From assembly GCF_013343215.1 (NCBI RefSeq), contig NZ_CP039143.1:496001-560000 (forward strand): a stretch of 64,000 nucleotides of DNA. Direction: 5' to 3'. Under the pieces are notes generated by a model, which ran no database searches, had not been told where the DNA came from, and saw nothing but the letters and a program-made list of their open reading frames with translations. The translations under genes and the position numbers were made by a program. Source of the stretch: Acinetobacter sp. 10FS3-1. Lineage in GTDB: Bacteria > Pseudomonadota > Gammaproteobacteria > Pseudomonadales > Moraxellaceae. Shown one piece after another: positions 9,440 to 22,451 of the stretch; the stretch's first letter is position 1, and every line of letters starts with the position of its first letter.

Positions 9440-10042
9440 TTAAAGCACGGCCGCATCACTACGTAGCCAGGCTGTAATGGATAGACGCTGATGTTTGGCC
9501 TCTAAAACCTCATGCAAAATATCACTCTGAAACAGGGCAAGACGATTTGGTTCAGGACGAATGGTATGCCATACCTCGTGTTTATCCTGCAAGCGTAATT
9601 CTCCGCCCCAATCCTCTTGCCATTGGTCATGCAAATAATACACTGCGGAAATCATTCTGCTATTTTTGCCTTTTGGATTATCGCGATGTAAGGCATAAAA
9701 TTCTCCTGCTTCATAACAGGAAAAATGTGCTTCCACTTCCTTGATTCCCAAATAAAAGACCCGGTTGAAAATCTGGCCCAAAGCCAGCAGGTTTTGTACA
9801 TGCTGGTGAGAAATACTAAGATTTTCATTCAGCCATAAAATCCGGTCACTACGAATGTTGCTGACCACCCCATTTTGAATGGCAGCATCACGGAAATAAG
9901 CCAGATTGCTACGACACTCAGCCATCAACTGTTTAATATAGCTTGCATCATAAGCATGATCGATCAGACTAAAACCCTGTTGATTCAAATCATCAAGAAT
10001 TTGGTCAATAGACCAGGACTTTGGGAAATGAGCAGCATCCAT
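9440..10042 (-). CDS. 2OG-Fe(II) oxygenase (prolyl-hydroxylase-like)
   Basis: 200 residues. The Fe(II) triad is visible as HRD (ALHRDNPKGKN, about residue 118) and a distal His (QSDILHEVLEA), and the 2-oxoglutarate-binding Arg is in HQRLSITAWLR. The sequence between them (SAVYYLHDQWQEDWGGELRL) is the signature of the SM-20/PHD and Tpa1-like group, where WGGELRL forms the double-stranded beta-helix core. It probably hydroxylates a protein or other substrate in the cytoplasm; the target cannot be inferred. It is divergent from rlmJ. Confidence 0.85.
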   Translation of the reverse strand: MDAAHFPKSWSIDQILDDLNQQGFSLIDHAYDASYIKQLMAECRSNLAYFRDAAIQNGVVSNIRSDRILWLNENLSISHQHVQNLLALGQIFNRVFYLGIKEVEAHFSCYEAGEFYALHRDNPKGKNSRMISAVYYLHDQWQEDWGGELRLQDKHEVWHTIRPEPNRLALFQSDILHEVLEAKHQRLSITAWLRSDAAVL

Positions 10043-10157
10043 AAAATAAACCTGTGAAAAGGGGAAAAAATGTTCAGTTATTCTAGGGGAAGAATCCGAT
10101 CTGAACGAAACTATTTTTCATGTTAAAATGGTTGTTGATATGAGGAAATAATGAAAC

Positions 10158-11015
10158 ATGAATTACCGTCACCATTACCACGCGGGTAACTTTGCCGATG
10201 TCATGAAGCACGTACTACTGCTTCAGCTGTTGGCTCGACTGAATGCAAAAGATAAACCATATCGCTATGTAGATACACATGGTGGTGCGGGTAAGTATGA
10301 TTTATCGACCTCTGAGGCACAAAAATCAGGTGAGTTCTTAAACGGTATTCATCGTCTGGTCAAGCTGGACGATTCAATCAAGCGTAATGCACCGCAAGGG
10401 GTTCAGCAATATTTAAAAGTTGTTGAAAAAATGCGTGAAAACTTTGGCAAAGGAGCGTATCCGGGTTCGCCGTGGTTTGCTCTGGAAGGCATGCGCGAAA
10501 TTGATAAAGCCACTATTTTTGAAATGCAGCGTGATGTATTTCAGCAGCTTCGTCAGAATATTTTTGACAAACGCGCAGGCTTGCATGAACGGGATGCCTA
10601 TGAAGGGTTACTTGCGGTCATTCCACCGAAAGAAAAACGCGGTCTGGTCATGATTGACCCGCCTTATGAACAAGAGCGTAAAGATTTCCCGCAATTGGTT
10701 GAACTGATTGCAGCGGCTTATAAAAAATGGCCGACAGGTGTGTTGGCGGTTTGGTATCCAATTAAAGACCGTGCCATGATTGAACGTTTTGAAAAGAAAA
10801 TGTTCAAGACCGGTATTCGTCGTCAGTTAATTTGCGAACTCTGTGTCTGGCCAGACGATACTCCAGTTGGCCTGAATGGTTGTGGTCTCTTGGTCATTAA
10901 CCCGCCTTGGAAATTCTCTGAAGATGCAGATGAAGCATTACAGTGGTTATTTCCGCATTTACGTATGCAGGAAAATGGCGGCCATGCTGCGGTACGCTGG
11001 TTGGTCGGTGAATAA
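10158..11015 (+). CDS. rlmJ: 23S rRNA (adenine(2030)-N6)-methyltransferase RlmJ
   Basis: 285 residues. The conserved N-terminus MNYRHHYHAGNFADVMKHV, the THGGAGKYDL SAM-binding loop and the amino-methyltransferase motif IV DPPYE (about 166-170) identify RlmJ. It methylates A2030 of 23S rRNA with SAM. The start is the conserved MNYRH Met. An overlapping 12-codon frame begins seven bases earlier beside GAGGAAA and is probably incidental. It lies 37 bases upstream of pssA and divergent from the oxygenase. Confidence 0.95.
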   Translation: MNYRHHYHAGNFADVMKHVLLLQLLARLNAKDKPYRYVDTHGGAGKYDLSTSEAQKSGEFLNGIHRLVKLDDSIKRNAPQGVQQYLKVVEKMRENFGKGAYPGSPWFALEGMREIDKATIFEMQRDVFQQLRQNIFDKRAGLHERDAYEGLLAVIPPKEKRGLVMIDPPYEQERKDFPQLVELIAAAYKKWPTGVLAVWYPIKDRAMIERFEKKMFKTGIRRQLICELCVWPDDTPVGLNGCGLLVINPPWKFSEDADEALQWLFPHLRMQENGGHAAVRWLVGE

Positions 11016-11052
11016 TTTTTTCAGAAAATGGTCATAGTTAGGATCGACAAAT

Positions 11053-11874
11053 ATGACAAATACAAGCAAACCGGAAAGCGATTCTTCATTAGACTTGCCT
11101 TTTGATGGGATTACCTTCGAGGTGGAAGAAGAAGAGCATACCCAGGAAGGGCAGAAAGTTAAGCGTCGAGGGATCTATCTGTGGCCAAATCTGATTACAA
11201 CCGCTGCGTTGTTATCAGGCTTTTATTCCATTATTGCCAGTATGAATGGTGAGTTTCAGCAAGCCATTTATGCCATTTTTCTGGCCGCTTTATTTGATGG
11301 TCTGGATGGGCGTGTTGCACGTGCAATCGGCGCGCAAAGTCCGTTTGGTGAACAGTTTGACTCACTGTCAGATATGCTGGCCTTTGGAGTGGCACCAGCC
11401 ATTTTAATGTATAGCTGGGGACTGAGTGATCTTGGTCGCATCGGTCTGGCAGCCTGTTTTGTTTATACGGCCTGCGCGGCTTTTCGTTTAGCGCGTTTTA
11501 ATGTGCAGATTGGCGTGGTCGATAAACGTTACTTTATTGGTGTGGCCAGTCCTTTGGCAGCGATCATGATTGTTTCAATGGTTTGGGTCGGGCTGGATTT
11601 TCCTGAAATCTTCGATACCCGAGAGCTATCCATACAAATATTAAATGCAATAGTGATTATTGGTAGCGGTTTATTGATGATTTCCAATATCAAATACTAT
11701 TCATTTAAGACTGTAGAGCGTAAACGTGTCCCGTTCTTTGTGTTACCAATCGCCGTCTTTATCTTTGCTGCGATGACTTATAATATTCCGGTTGGCATTT
11801 TAGTGATTTCTATCATCTATGCCTTATCTGGCTTTGTTACCACTTTCATGGCAAAAAGACAGCACGTATTATAA
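11053..11874 (+). CDS. pssA: CDP-diacylglycerol-serine O-phosphatidyltransferase
   Basis: 273 residues, membrane type (subclass II PssA). The CDP-alcohol phosphotransferase motif DG-x2-DGR-x-AR-x8-G-x3-D-x3-D is complete at about 82-107 (FDGLDGRVAR, FDSLSD). About seven or eight membrane helices are visible, preceded by a 40-residue acidic cytoplasmic tail. It makes phosphatidylserine, the precursor of phosphatidylethanolamine. AGGA is eight bases before the ATG. The next gene follows after 19 bases. Confidence 0.94.
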   Translation: MTNTSKPESDSSLDLPFDGITFEVEEEEHTQEGQKVKRRGIYLWPNLITTAALLSGFYSIIASMNGEFQQAIYAIFLAALFDGLDGRVARAIGAQSPFGEQFDSLSDMLAFGVAPAILMYSWGLSDLGRIGLAACFVYTACAAFRLARFNVQIGVVDKRYFIGVASPLAAIMIVSMVWVGLDFPEIFDTRELSIQILNAIVIIGSGLLMISNIKYYSFKTVERKRVPFFVLPIAVFIFAAMTYNIPVGILVISIIYALSGFVTTFMAKRQHVL

Positions 11875-11893
11875 AAAGATTAAGGAGTCTGAT

Positions 11894-12973
11894 ATGCAGT
11901 TTCTTCAAGATTTTTTAGATCGTTCGAAACAGCTGAATCAGACTCCGACTGTTTCGTCGAAGCATCTGGCTTATCATGGCCCAACCTCAAGATACAAAAT
12001 CATTCATCAGGGATTGATGATTCCTGGTCTACCCGCCCCCCTGCATTATCTCAGTTTTCTCAGCATTATCGGACAGCCCAATGCACCGATGCTGGCGAAT
12101 CCCAGTGCGATCCAGACCACTGCACTAGATACTGCGACAGTCATTTGCAGTTCAAGCCCTCACATGGTGGGGCAGTTACAGAGCTATTCAATTCAACAGG
12201 ACTGTAAATTTTCATCGGGCATGTTTCAATTTTTGGATCGGGAAAAGTTGACCGGACACTTTCCACACTTTCAACTCCAACGCTCTGATGCCGAACTGAG
12301 TTTTGATCTCAGCATTCATACCACTGATCTGGTGTCCCACTTTACCCAGATGCGATTCTCCCTGGCAGATCATTGGTCATTAGTGTGTCATTGTCAGGGT
12401 ACTGTGACCTATAAAGATCAGAAATATACAATTGAAAGTCTCGGAAGTTTTGAATACGCCCGCAGTTTTAATTTTCCTTATCTTCCTCTGGCTTTTTTTA
12501 GCTATCAGATGATTAACCTGAGTAATAATCGGCAGCTATTGTTGGCTCAGATCCGTAATAGCCTGAATCAGATTGTACAGTCGAGAATCTATCTACGTGA
12601 TTTGAATCGTATGCAAACCTGGCTGTTTGACCAAAAGGTTTATTTTAAAGTGCATCGTGTCTACCCGAGTGTCAAAACGCCAAATGGACAAAAGATGTAT
12701 TTGCCACGAGAGTTTGAGTGGTGCTATGAAGATGATCGGGGAAACCAGATCTGGGTGCAGGGCCAAAGTCGCGGTGATTTTAAATTTGGCATGGCAGCGG
12801 GCTATGTGGGCAGTTTTCATTATCAGGTAAAAATAAATGAGCAGACTGAAAAAGGCGATAGCGGCTATATAGAGTATGTGGATTGCCGACCTTTACGCTT
12901 TCAGGAAAAAGATAAGGCAGAAAAACTATTAGCTAACCTGGCTAATCCTGTGCCTTTTTTAATCAAGAAATAG
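11894..12973 (+). CDS. Protein of unknown function downstream of pssA
   Basis: 359 residues from ATG 11894. This start is chosen because AAGGAG is seven bases upstream; the frame stays open further upstream into pssA, but that is not a plausible start. There is no signal peptide. The protein is beta-rich with many aromatics, for example HGPTSRYKIIHQGLMIPGLPAPLHYLSF, SLGSFEYARSFNFPYLPLAFFSYQM, and RGDFKFGMAAGYVGSFHY near the end. The second half resembles lipocalin-like or carotenoid-hydratase-like folds in rhythm, which is only an impression. The tight spacing to pssA suggests co-transcription and perhaps a lipid-related role. Confidence 0.75.
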   Translation: MQFLQDFLDRSKQLNQTPTVSSKHLAYHGPTSRYKIIHQGLMIPGLPAPLHYLSFLSIIGQPNAPMLANPSAIQTTALDTATVICSSSPHMVGQLQSYSIQQDCKFSSGMFQFLDREKLTGHFPHFQLQRSDAELSFDLSIHTTDLVSHFTQMRFSLADHWSLVCHCQGTVTYKDQKYTIESLGSFEYARSFNFPYLPLAFFSYQMINLSNNRQLLLAQIRNSLNQIVQSRIYLRDLNRMQTWLFDQKVYFKVHRVYPSVKTPNGQKMYLPREFEWCYEDDRGNQIWVQGQSRGDFKFGMAAGYVGSFHYQVKINEQTEKGDSGYIEYVDCRPLRFQEKDKAEKLLANLANPVPFLIKK

Positions 12974-13042
12974 AAAAAAAGGGGTTTTTGTGGAATAAAT
13001 AACCAGTTGAGATGTTATTTTAAGAAAAATTCAAAAAGGGTG

Positions 13043-13070
13043 TTGCAAGCCTTCTGAAATGCTGTAGAAT
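13043..13070 (+). promoter_or_regulatory. rrn promoter P1
   Basis: TTGCAA at 13043-13048 and TAGAAT at 13065-13070 with 16-base spacing, about 340 bases before 16S. This is the expected distance for a ribosomal P1. The stretch 12974-13410 holds no gene. Confidence 0.6.
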
Positions 13071-13181
13071 GCACATCCATCGGCAGTGATGAAGATTAAA
13101 ACTTGTTAAGAAACAAAGGTTTAGCACAAGGTGTTAAATTTAAGTGTCTTGAATGAGTTTAAAAATAATTGGATTTACTGG

Positions 13182-13209
13182 TTGACTTTCTACAAAGAAA
13201 GCGTAACAT
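13182..13209 (+). promoter_or_regulatory. rrn promoter P2 candidate
   Basis: TTGACT at 13182-13187 and TAACAT at 13204-13209, spacing 16, followed by the GC-rich discriminator AGCCGACC. It sits inside the rrn leader about 200 bases before 16S, like P2 in enterobacterial rrn operons. Confidence 0.45.
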
Positions 13210-13260
13210 AGCCGACCTAGCTTGCTGCTGACGAAGTAGCAAGAAGATCATTAAGAGATT

Positions 13261-13294
13261 ATGAAGAACAACTTGTGTGGATTTTTACTGGTTG
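13261..13294 (+). other. 16S processing stalk, 5' arm
   Basis: This stretch (starting ATGAAGAACAACTTGT) is nearly the reverse complement of 14964-14997 just after the 16S 3' end. Together they form a long duplex that would bring the ends of pre-16S together for RNase III cleavage, as in other bacterial rrn operons. Confidence 0.7.
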
Positions 13295-13410
13295 ATTGAT
13301 CGAAATATTATCATTGATTGATTGGTTTAAATTACTCGAAGTTTATTTGAGAGAATTTGTCAGAAAATTGATGAGCCAAGATTGGTGTCCTTTAGGCACT
13401 ACTGATTTTA

Positions 13411-14950
<1,540 letters not shown>

Positions 14951-14963
14951 ACGAAAGATTGAC

Positions 14964-14997
14964 GATTGGTAAGAATCCACAACAAGTTGTTCTTCAT
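14964..14997 (+). other. 16S processing stalk, 3' arm
   Basis: Pairs with 13261-13294 (see that entry). It lies 13 bases after the 16S 3' end and before tRNA-Ile. Confidence 0.7.
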
Positions 14998-15009
14998 TGA
15001 TGTATCTGA

Positions 15010-15086
<77 letters not shown>

Positions 15087-15134
15087 TCTGCCATGAAACA
15101 GAAAATCAGAAACATTAAATCTAAATGATAAGCT

Positions 15135-15210
15135 GGGGACTTAGCTTAGTTGGTAGAGCGCCTGCTTTGCACGCAGGAGGTCAGGAGTTCGACTCTCCTA
15201 GTCTCCACCA
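15135..15210 (+). tRNA. alaT: tRNA-Ala (TGC)
   Basis: 76 bases with encoded CCA. The anticodon TGC is at 15168-15170. The acceptor stem GGGGACT / AGTCTCC contains the G3-U70 wobble pair that identifies alanine tRNAs. It is the second spacer tRNA. The remaining spacer, 15211-15538, is untranslated leader of 23S with no gene. Confidence 0.98.
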
Positions 15211-15538
15211 TAGATTATAGAGCTTAGTGAGTTTATACTTGTTAACCTCTGTGATTTATCACAGTTTCTAGACCTGACGAAGGCTAGAAAAATCATTAAC
15301 AGCATATATTTGAGTTGAAATAATTTGTTCATACTCATAGATAGAACGAAAGTTAACAGTAATTTATTACCTGTTAATGACTGTCCTTGAAATGAGAACT
15401 AGCGAAATTAACTGAATCAAGCGTTTTGGTATATGAATCTAATTGAAGCTGTACAGTGCTTAAGTGCACAAACGCCAACTGTGTGATTGACTGAGAAACT
15501 GGTTAATCATGTTGCTCATCCTGCTTGTAGGGATGAAC

Positions 15539-15556
15539 GACTGTTTGGGGTTGTAT

Positions 15557-15563
<7 letters not shown>
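15539..15563 (+). other. 23S processing stalk, 5' arm
   Basis: GACTGTTTGGGG and the following bases pair with 18441-18466 beyond the 23S 3' end (CTTGACTATACAACACCC). This forms an almost uninterrupted duplex of about 25 pairs that overlaps the mature 23S ends, the expected RNase III substrate. Confidence 0.75.
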
Positions 15564-18450
<2,887 letters not shown>

Positions 18451-18654
18451 CAACACCCAAACAGTTGTTGTATAAAGCACAATTGATTCGATATCCAGCA
18501 AAACAGCTTGATTCAGAAGCTCGTTAGTAAGACAATATTCAACTCAGATATCCCTGTTAATGTATTCTATTTGACCAAGCAACGGCAATGAGAAACATCG
18601 TTTCGCAAGAGAAATGATTTCGATATAAGACCAAACGCAAAGTCATAACAGTTG

Positions 18655-18770
18655 TGCTGGCGACCATAGCAAGAGTGAACCACCTGATCCCTTCCCGAAC
18701 TCAGAAGTGAAACCTCTTTGCGCTGATGGTAGTGTGGGGTTACCCATGTGAGAGTAAGTCATCGCCAGCT
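18655..18770 (+). rRNA. rrf: 5S ribosomal RNA
   Basis: About 116 bases. The terminal helix GCTGGCGA / TCGCCAGC closes the molecule. The loop CCCGAACTCAGAAGTGAAA in the middle is the standard 5S sequence. The 18451-18654 spacer before it contains no gene. Confidence 0.95.
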
Positions 18771-18780
18771 CATTATTCAA

Positions 18781-18815
18781 AATCCCCCTGCTAAAAAGCA
18801 GGGGGATTTCTTTTT
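18781..18815 (+). terminator. Terminator of the rrn operon
   Basis: AATCCCCCTGC / GCAGGGGGATT stem with a TAAAAA loop, then TCTTTTT. An 11-bp GC-rich stem ten bases after 5S. Confidence 0.92.
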
Positions 18816-19225
18816 ATAAAAAGAAAAATAAGAATGAGATTAATATCAATATTAGCGCATGTGAAAAGAAATGGTCTACATCAGTAGGTTGCGCAGTGAT
18901 CGGGATCAATGAACTATGCTTTAATGATTCGGACTCAGCTACCCATCAAGTGGCTTTAGACTATTTAAGTATTCTAGACTACTATGTTGATAATTATAAA
19001 TAATTGAAATTAAAGTGAATTTTTTTTGTGTGGGTTTGAGCAATTTAAAAGATTACTCTGATGAGTTGAGATTACCTGTGCGAGAGCAATTTATACAGTA
19101 TGTATCTTTGAAGTAACTTAGTGCTGCAGGTAATTTGGAGTTACTTGCAGCATAGCGCTGTTTGGATCGTTGGATTGCACATACAAAATGTTTAGTGCGT
19201 GTGTTGAATTAAAATAGCTGAACTA
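18816..19225. other. Gene-free stretch with one strong hairpin
   Basis: No coding region is supported in these 410 bases. A short frame (TTG at about 19037 to TAA) of 26 codons has no ribosome site and looks incidental. At 19122-19152, TGCTGCAGGTAA and TTACTTGCAGCA form a 12-bp hairpin with a 7-base loop. It is not followed by a T run on either strand, so it is not an intrinsic terminator. The purpose is unknown. Confidence 0.5.
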
Positions 19226-20605
19226 TTATTGTGAATCTAGCTGCCTTCGGGCATGCTTTAGAGCAGTCCGCAGACCTTCAACAATCGTTGGATGGTAATA
19301 AGGCTTATCTAGTAAATCATCAACAGTAAGCGCTTCATCTATCATCCACGCCAGTAAATGTGCTAAATGTTCAGCTTCATGGCAAAACAATTCTGCACCG
19401 AGTACTTTACGCGAGCCTTTATCAACATAAATCTCGGCAGCTCCCTGATTTTTCGCATTTATAATGGCGCGTCCCTGTTTTCTAAAGTCAATAGATCCTG
19501 TCACAAACTCAATGTTGCGATCTTTTAACTGTTTATAATTTTGTCCCAGCATCGCCATTTCAGGTGAACAGAAAACAATACCTAAAGGCGTTAATGTTTT
19601 GACCTCTTGATCAGGATTTGCCCTTAGGCAGTGTTTAGCAGCATGTTTGCCTTCATGAGCCGCTTCATGCTGAATGGGGGTGGAAGTGTATGCATCGCCG
19701 ACAATATAAATCGGTAAATCAGACAATTGCTTGGTTTTACTGTCTACAGGCAAGTTTTTTAAGTCCTTAAAATTGAGATGAATATTTTCAAGTTTTAATG
19801 TGTTCAGAAGTGTTTTACGGCCTGTTGCCGCCATTACACAGTCCACTATTAAGGTTTGATTTCTACCATTTTCCATATAGCTTAGTTCAACCCCATTTTC
19901 AGTGTTTTGATAATCACTTGGCAAAGTTTCAAAATGTAGGTTTAACTCTTTGCTTAACTCCTCGTGTGCGAGCTTTTGCAAAGCAGGGCTGCTGAGTGCG
20001 CCAATTCTTCGGCTGCGTGCAAAAATATGGGTATTTACCCCTAAACGGTGCATAGCTTGAGCAAGCTCGACGGCAATGACACCGCTGCCAATCACGGCTA
20101 AGGATTTTGGCAGTTTTTCCAGTTCAAAGACCTCATCTGTCGTGATAAGCCGCTTGCCCAGTTTTTCTTTCAATTCCTGATCGATACTTGGCGTTGTTCC
20201 TACAGCGAGAATAAAGCTTTTTGCCTGATAAGACTGATTGTTGACTTGAACCGTATTGGTATCAATGAATTCGGCGCGGCCTGAAATCTTATGTTCAGTT
20301 TTCCATGAGTCGACATCTTTTAAGGTTGCACGGGTAAAGCGGTCTCGTAATTGCTGTACATGCGGCATCACCTGGGAGGTGTCTATTTTAACTTGTGCAG
20401 TTAACCCTAAACCTCCATGTTGTTGCATTTCATGCATGCGGTTTGCAGATAAAATCAGAACTTTACTTGGCATACATCCAACACGAGCACAAGTGGTGTC
20501 CCATGGGCCATCATTGATGATCAGGATATTTTGAGTATATTTTATGGCTTCTTTATAGGCTGAAATTCCGGCAGTTCCAGCGCCAATGATGATAAGGTCG
20601 TACAT
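19226..20605 (-). CDS. Dihydrolipoyl dehydrogenase-like flavoprotein
   Basis: 459 residues, pyridine nucleotide-disulfide oxidoreductase class I. The FAD loop is IIGAGTAGISAYKEA at the N-terminus. The redox pair is in TCARVGCMPSK (C-x4-C, about 39-44). The NAD(P) loop is AVIGSGVIAVELAQA near 170, and the dimer His-Glu pair of the C-terminal HPTIVEGLR is intact. All catalytic parts of a lipoamide dehydrogenase are present, but no E1 or E2 subunit or lipoyl protein is nearby. It may serve several complexes or act on another disulfide. A soluble transhydrogenase or mercuric-reductase-like role is less likely from the sequence. Confidence 0.85.
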   Translation of the reverse strand: MYDLIIIGAGTAGISAYKEAIKYTQNILIINDGPWDTTCARVGCMPSKVLILSANRMHEMQQHGGLGLTAQVKIDTSQVMPHVQQLRDRFTRATLKDVDSWKTEHKISGRAEFIDTNTVQVNNQSYQAKSFILAVGTTPSIDQELKEKLGKRLITTDEVFELEKLPKSLAVIGSGVIAVELAQAMHRLGVNTHIFARSRRIGALSSPALQKLAHEELSKELNLHFETLPSDYQNTENGVELSYMENGRNQTLIVDCVMAATGRKTLLNTLKLENIHLNFKDLKNLPVDSKTKQLSDLPIYIVGDAYTSTPIQHEAAHEGKHAAKHCLRANPDQEVKTLTPLGIVFCSPEMAMLGQNYKQLKDRNIEFVTGSIDFRKQGRAIINAKNQGAAEIYVDKGSRKVLGAELFCHEAEHLAHLLAWMIDEALTVDDLLDKPYYHPTIVEGLRTALKHARRQLDSQ

Positions 20606-20751
20606 TTGTTACTCTTATTAAAATCATTATTGATAAGCTAGCATACAAAACATTTGGCTTACCTTTATTTACATAAAAGCTTATCTATGATTACATAAGG
20701 CACAATAAATATTGATAACAAACTCTATAAATAAGGGTTCTGGGGAATGAT

Positions 20752-22290
20752 ATGATTAATCAACAATTGAGCACAAAATTATCGGCTCTTGCATTGGCTT
20801 TATTGTTAGCTGGCTGTGGCGGTGGTGGTAGTGAGGGTTACTATAATACAGGCACAGACCAACCTTCAACAGGTGGTGGAGCAGATCTGCCTGAAGAAAA
20901 TAAACTTACGAATGTACAGATACAATACTTACCATTAGTTGAAAAATTGAATGCACGTGGGGACACTTATACAGTATCTGTGCGTGTTATGAATGAGGGT
21001 GCTATTTTACCAAATATGGATGTAAAAGTTGAATCCACTGATGCTTCTAAAAACAAAGCTGCGATCGAGTATATTTCTTCAGAAACAGGTGAAGAAGGAA
21101 GTGAGACTGGATTCAAAACTGATGGTCAAGGTATAGCCCGCTTTAATATTAAGATTGATTCAGGATTAAGTGAAGAGGTAATAGCTGAAATTCTTAAAGG
21201 TGTACAAGTAAAAGTATCTGTTAATGATAGCAAGGGCAAAACACTAGCATCTGAACCATTTGTTATATCGAGTTATGATCCTAAAGCAAATCAAGATGTT
21301 GAATCGCCAAGTAAATATGATTTATCAATTTTTACTGATAAGCAAGCGTTAGCTGTGATGAATGATCGTATTACTGTTCAAGTAAGACTAAAAGCGCTTA
21401 ATAGTGTTGATACTGTTAATAATAAACCAGTACATATTTCTCTTGAAAATCAATTAAGCAATATTTCAATTGAAAGTAATCAAGTTGCATCTACAAATAC
21501 AGATGGTTATGTGGCATTCACAATTGCTTCAGCATCAGGGAATTTAACTGATCAACAGATAGCTAGTATGTTGGCTCAGGGGTTAAAGTATAAAATTCAT
21601 GTTGTAGAACAAGGGGTTGTAACTTTGGAAGAATCAAAAGTTATTGACTTAGTGAAATATATTGATGAAAGCTTGAATGGTGGTATTGAGTCATTTGAGT
21701 CAAAAGTGAAACTTGGTGCATTAAAATCTAGTAACGAAAATTATGTTCAGCAAGTTGAGTTAGCCTTAGGCGATGAATACGCTAATCAAGATATCACAAT
21801 CTCTTCACGTGCAATTGAATATAGTAAAGGTCAATATTATTTCTCCAATAATATTGGTTTATATCCATTAAGTTCTACCATTTGTACACTGAATAATTCT
21901 CCAGTAAAAAATGAAAATGGTTTTGATTGGAACAATAATCCGATTACTTATACGTCATTGGTATCTGAAAAACTGAAAATGGGGGGTAAAGATATTAATA
22001 ATGTTGTATACCTAAATAAAGCTGGTGCAATTGATTCAAAATACTCTTTCTTGAAAGTAAAAACTGATGACAAAGGTAAAGCAATTATCGATTTAGTTTA
22101 CGATAAATCTTATTCAAAGTGGTTGAAACTTAGTTTAAGTGCTCGTGTTGAAAATCAATCTGTTCCATTCGGCTTTACCTACGATTTTCAATTACCACTA
22201 TTAGAGACTGACTATGATGATCAGACTGCTATAGGACCAAACATGATTAGCCCTTTCGGAACATCTGATGATTGTTTTAATGCTCAATAA
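20752..22290 (+). CDS. Ig-like domain lipoprotein
   Basis: 512 residues. The signal peptide ends in the lipobox LLAGC (Cys22), followed by a GGGG spacer and a Gly/Ser/Thr-rich linker, so it is probably an outer-membrane lipoprotein. Two repeats resemble bacterial Ig-like (Big-1) domains: TYTVSVRVMNEGAILPNMDVKVE...TDGQGIARFNI at about 65-145 and ITVQVRLKALNSVDTVNNKPVHISLE...TNTDGYVAFTI at about 205-260. The remaining 200 residues are beta-rich and unrecognised, with Cys residues at about 375 and 509. Codon use is more AT-rich than the neighbours (many AAT, GAT, TTA), which hints at different ancestry. A terminator follows directly. Confidence 0.8.
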   Translation: MINQQLSTKLSALALALLLAGCGGGGSEGYYNTGTDQPSTGGGADLPEENKLTNVQIQYLPLVEKLNARGDTYTVSVRVMNEGAILPNMDVKVESTDASKNKAAIEYISSETGEEGSETGFKTDGQGIARFNIKIDSGLSEEVIAEILKGVQVKVSVNDSKGKTLASEPFVISSYDPKANQDVESPSKYDLSIFTDKQALAVMNDRITVQVRLKALNSVDTVNNKPVHISLENQLSNISIESNQVASTNTDGYVAFTIASASGNLTDQQIASMLAQGLKYKIHVVEQGVVTLEESKVIDLVKYIDESLNGGIESFESKVKLGALKSSNENYVQQVELALGDEYANQDITISSRAIEYSKGQYYFSNNIGLYPLSSTICTLNNSPVKNENGFDWNNNPITYTSLVSEKLKMGGKDINNVVYLNKAGAIDSKYSFLKVKTDDKGKAIIDLVYDKSYSKWLKLSLSARVENQSVPFGFTYDFQLPLLETDYDDQTAIGPNMISPFGTSDDCFNAQ

Positions 22291-22300
22291 TTTATAAAAA

Positions 22301-22325
22301 AACAGCGCTTCGGCGCTGTTTTTTA
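22301..22325. terminator. Bidirectional intrinsic terminator with UUCG loop
   Basis: AACAGCGC-TTCG-GCGCTGTT hairpin with A on the left and T on the right. It ends the Ig-like lipoprotein gene on the plus strand and the small lipoprotein operon on the minus strand. Confidence 0.9.
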
Positions 22326-22346
22326 TGGGGGGATTAGATTTAAAAA

Positions 22347-22451
22347 TTAAATCGAAGTTCCCACACTGACTCCTACAGTGGGCTTCAGGTTCATCGAACT
22401 ACAACCGACAAACGTCAAACTTAGGCATACAATCAGCAATAACTTATTCAT
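22347..22451 (-). CDS. Predicted 34-residue lipoprotein
   Basis: A short frame of 34 codons that begins MNKLLLIVCLSLTFVGCSS. It has a charged N-terminus, a hydrophobic core and the lipobox FVGC (Cys17), so the mature peptide would be an 18-residue lipopeptide ending VGVSVGTSI. Its ATG overlaps the stop of the upstream gene by eight bases (ATGAATAA), the same arrangement as at the previous junction of this operon, which implies translational coupling. A bidirectional terminator lies beyond the stop. No homologous family is recognised. Confidence comes from signal and context rather than homology. Confidence 0.65.
   Translation of the reverse strand: MNKLLLIVCLSLTFVGCSSMNLKPTVGVSVGTSI

Noticed and set aside
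10151..10189. 12-codon frame overlapping the rlmJ start with a good ribosome site
   Set aside because: The conserved RlmJ N-terminus fixes the other start; a short overlapping frame of this size is expected by chance.
11819..11893. Upstream extension of the gene after pssA
   Set aside because: It lies in the pssA coding end in another frame; AAGGAG precedes the ATG at 11894.
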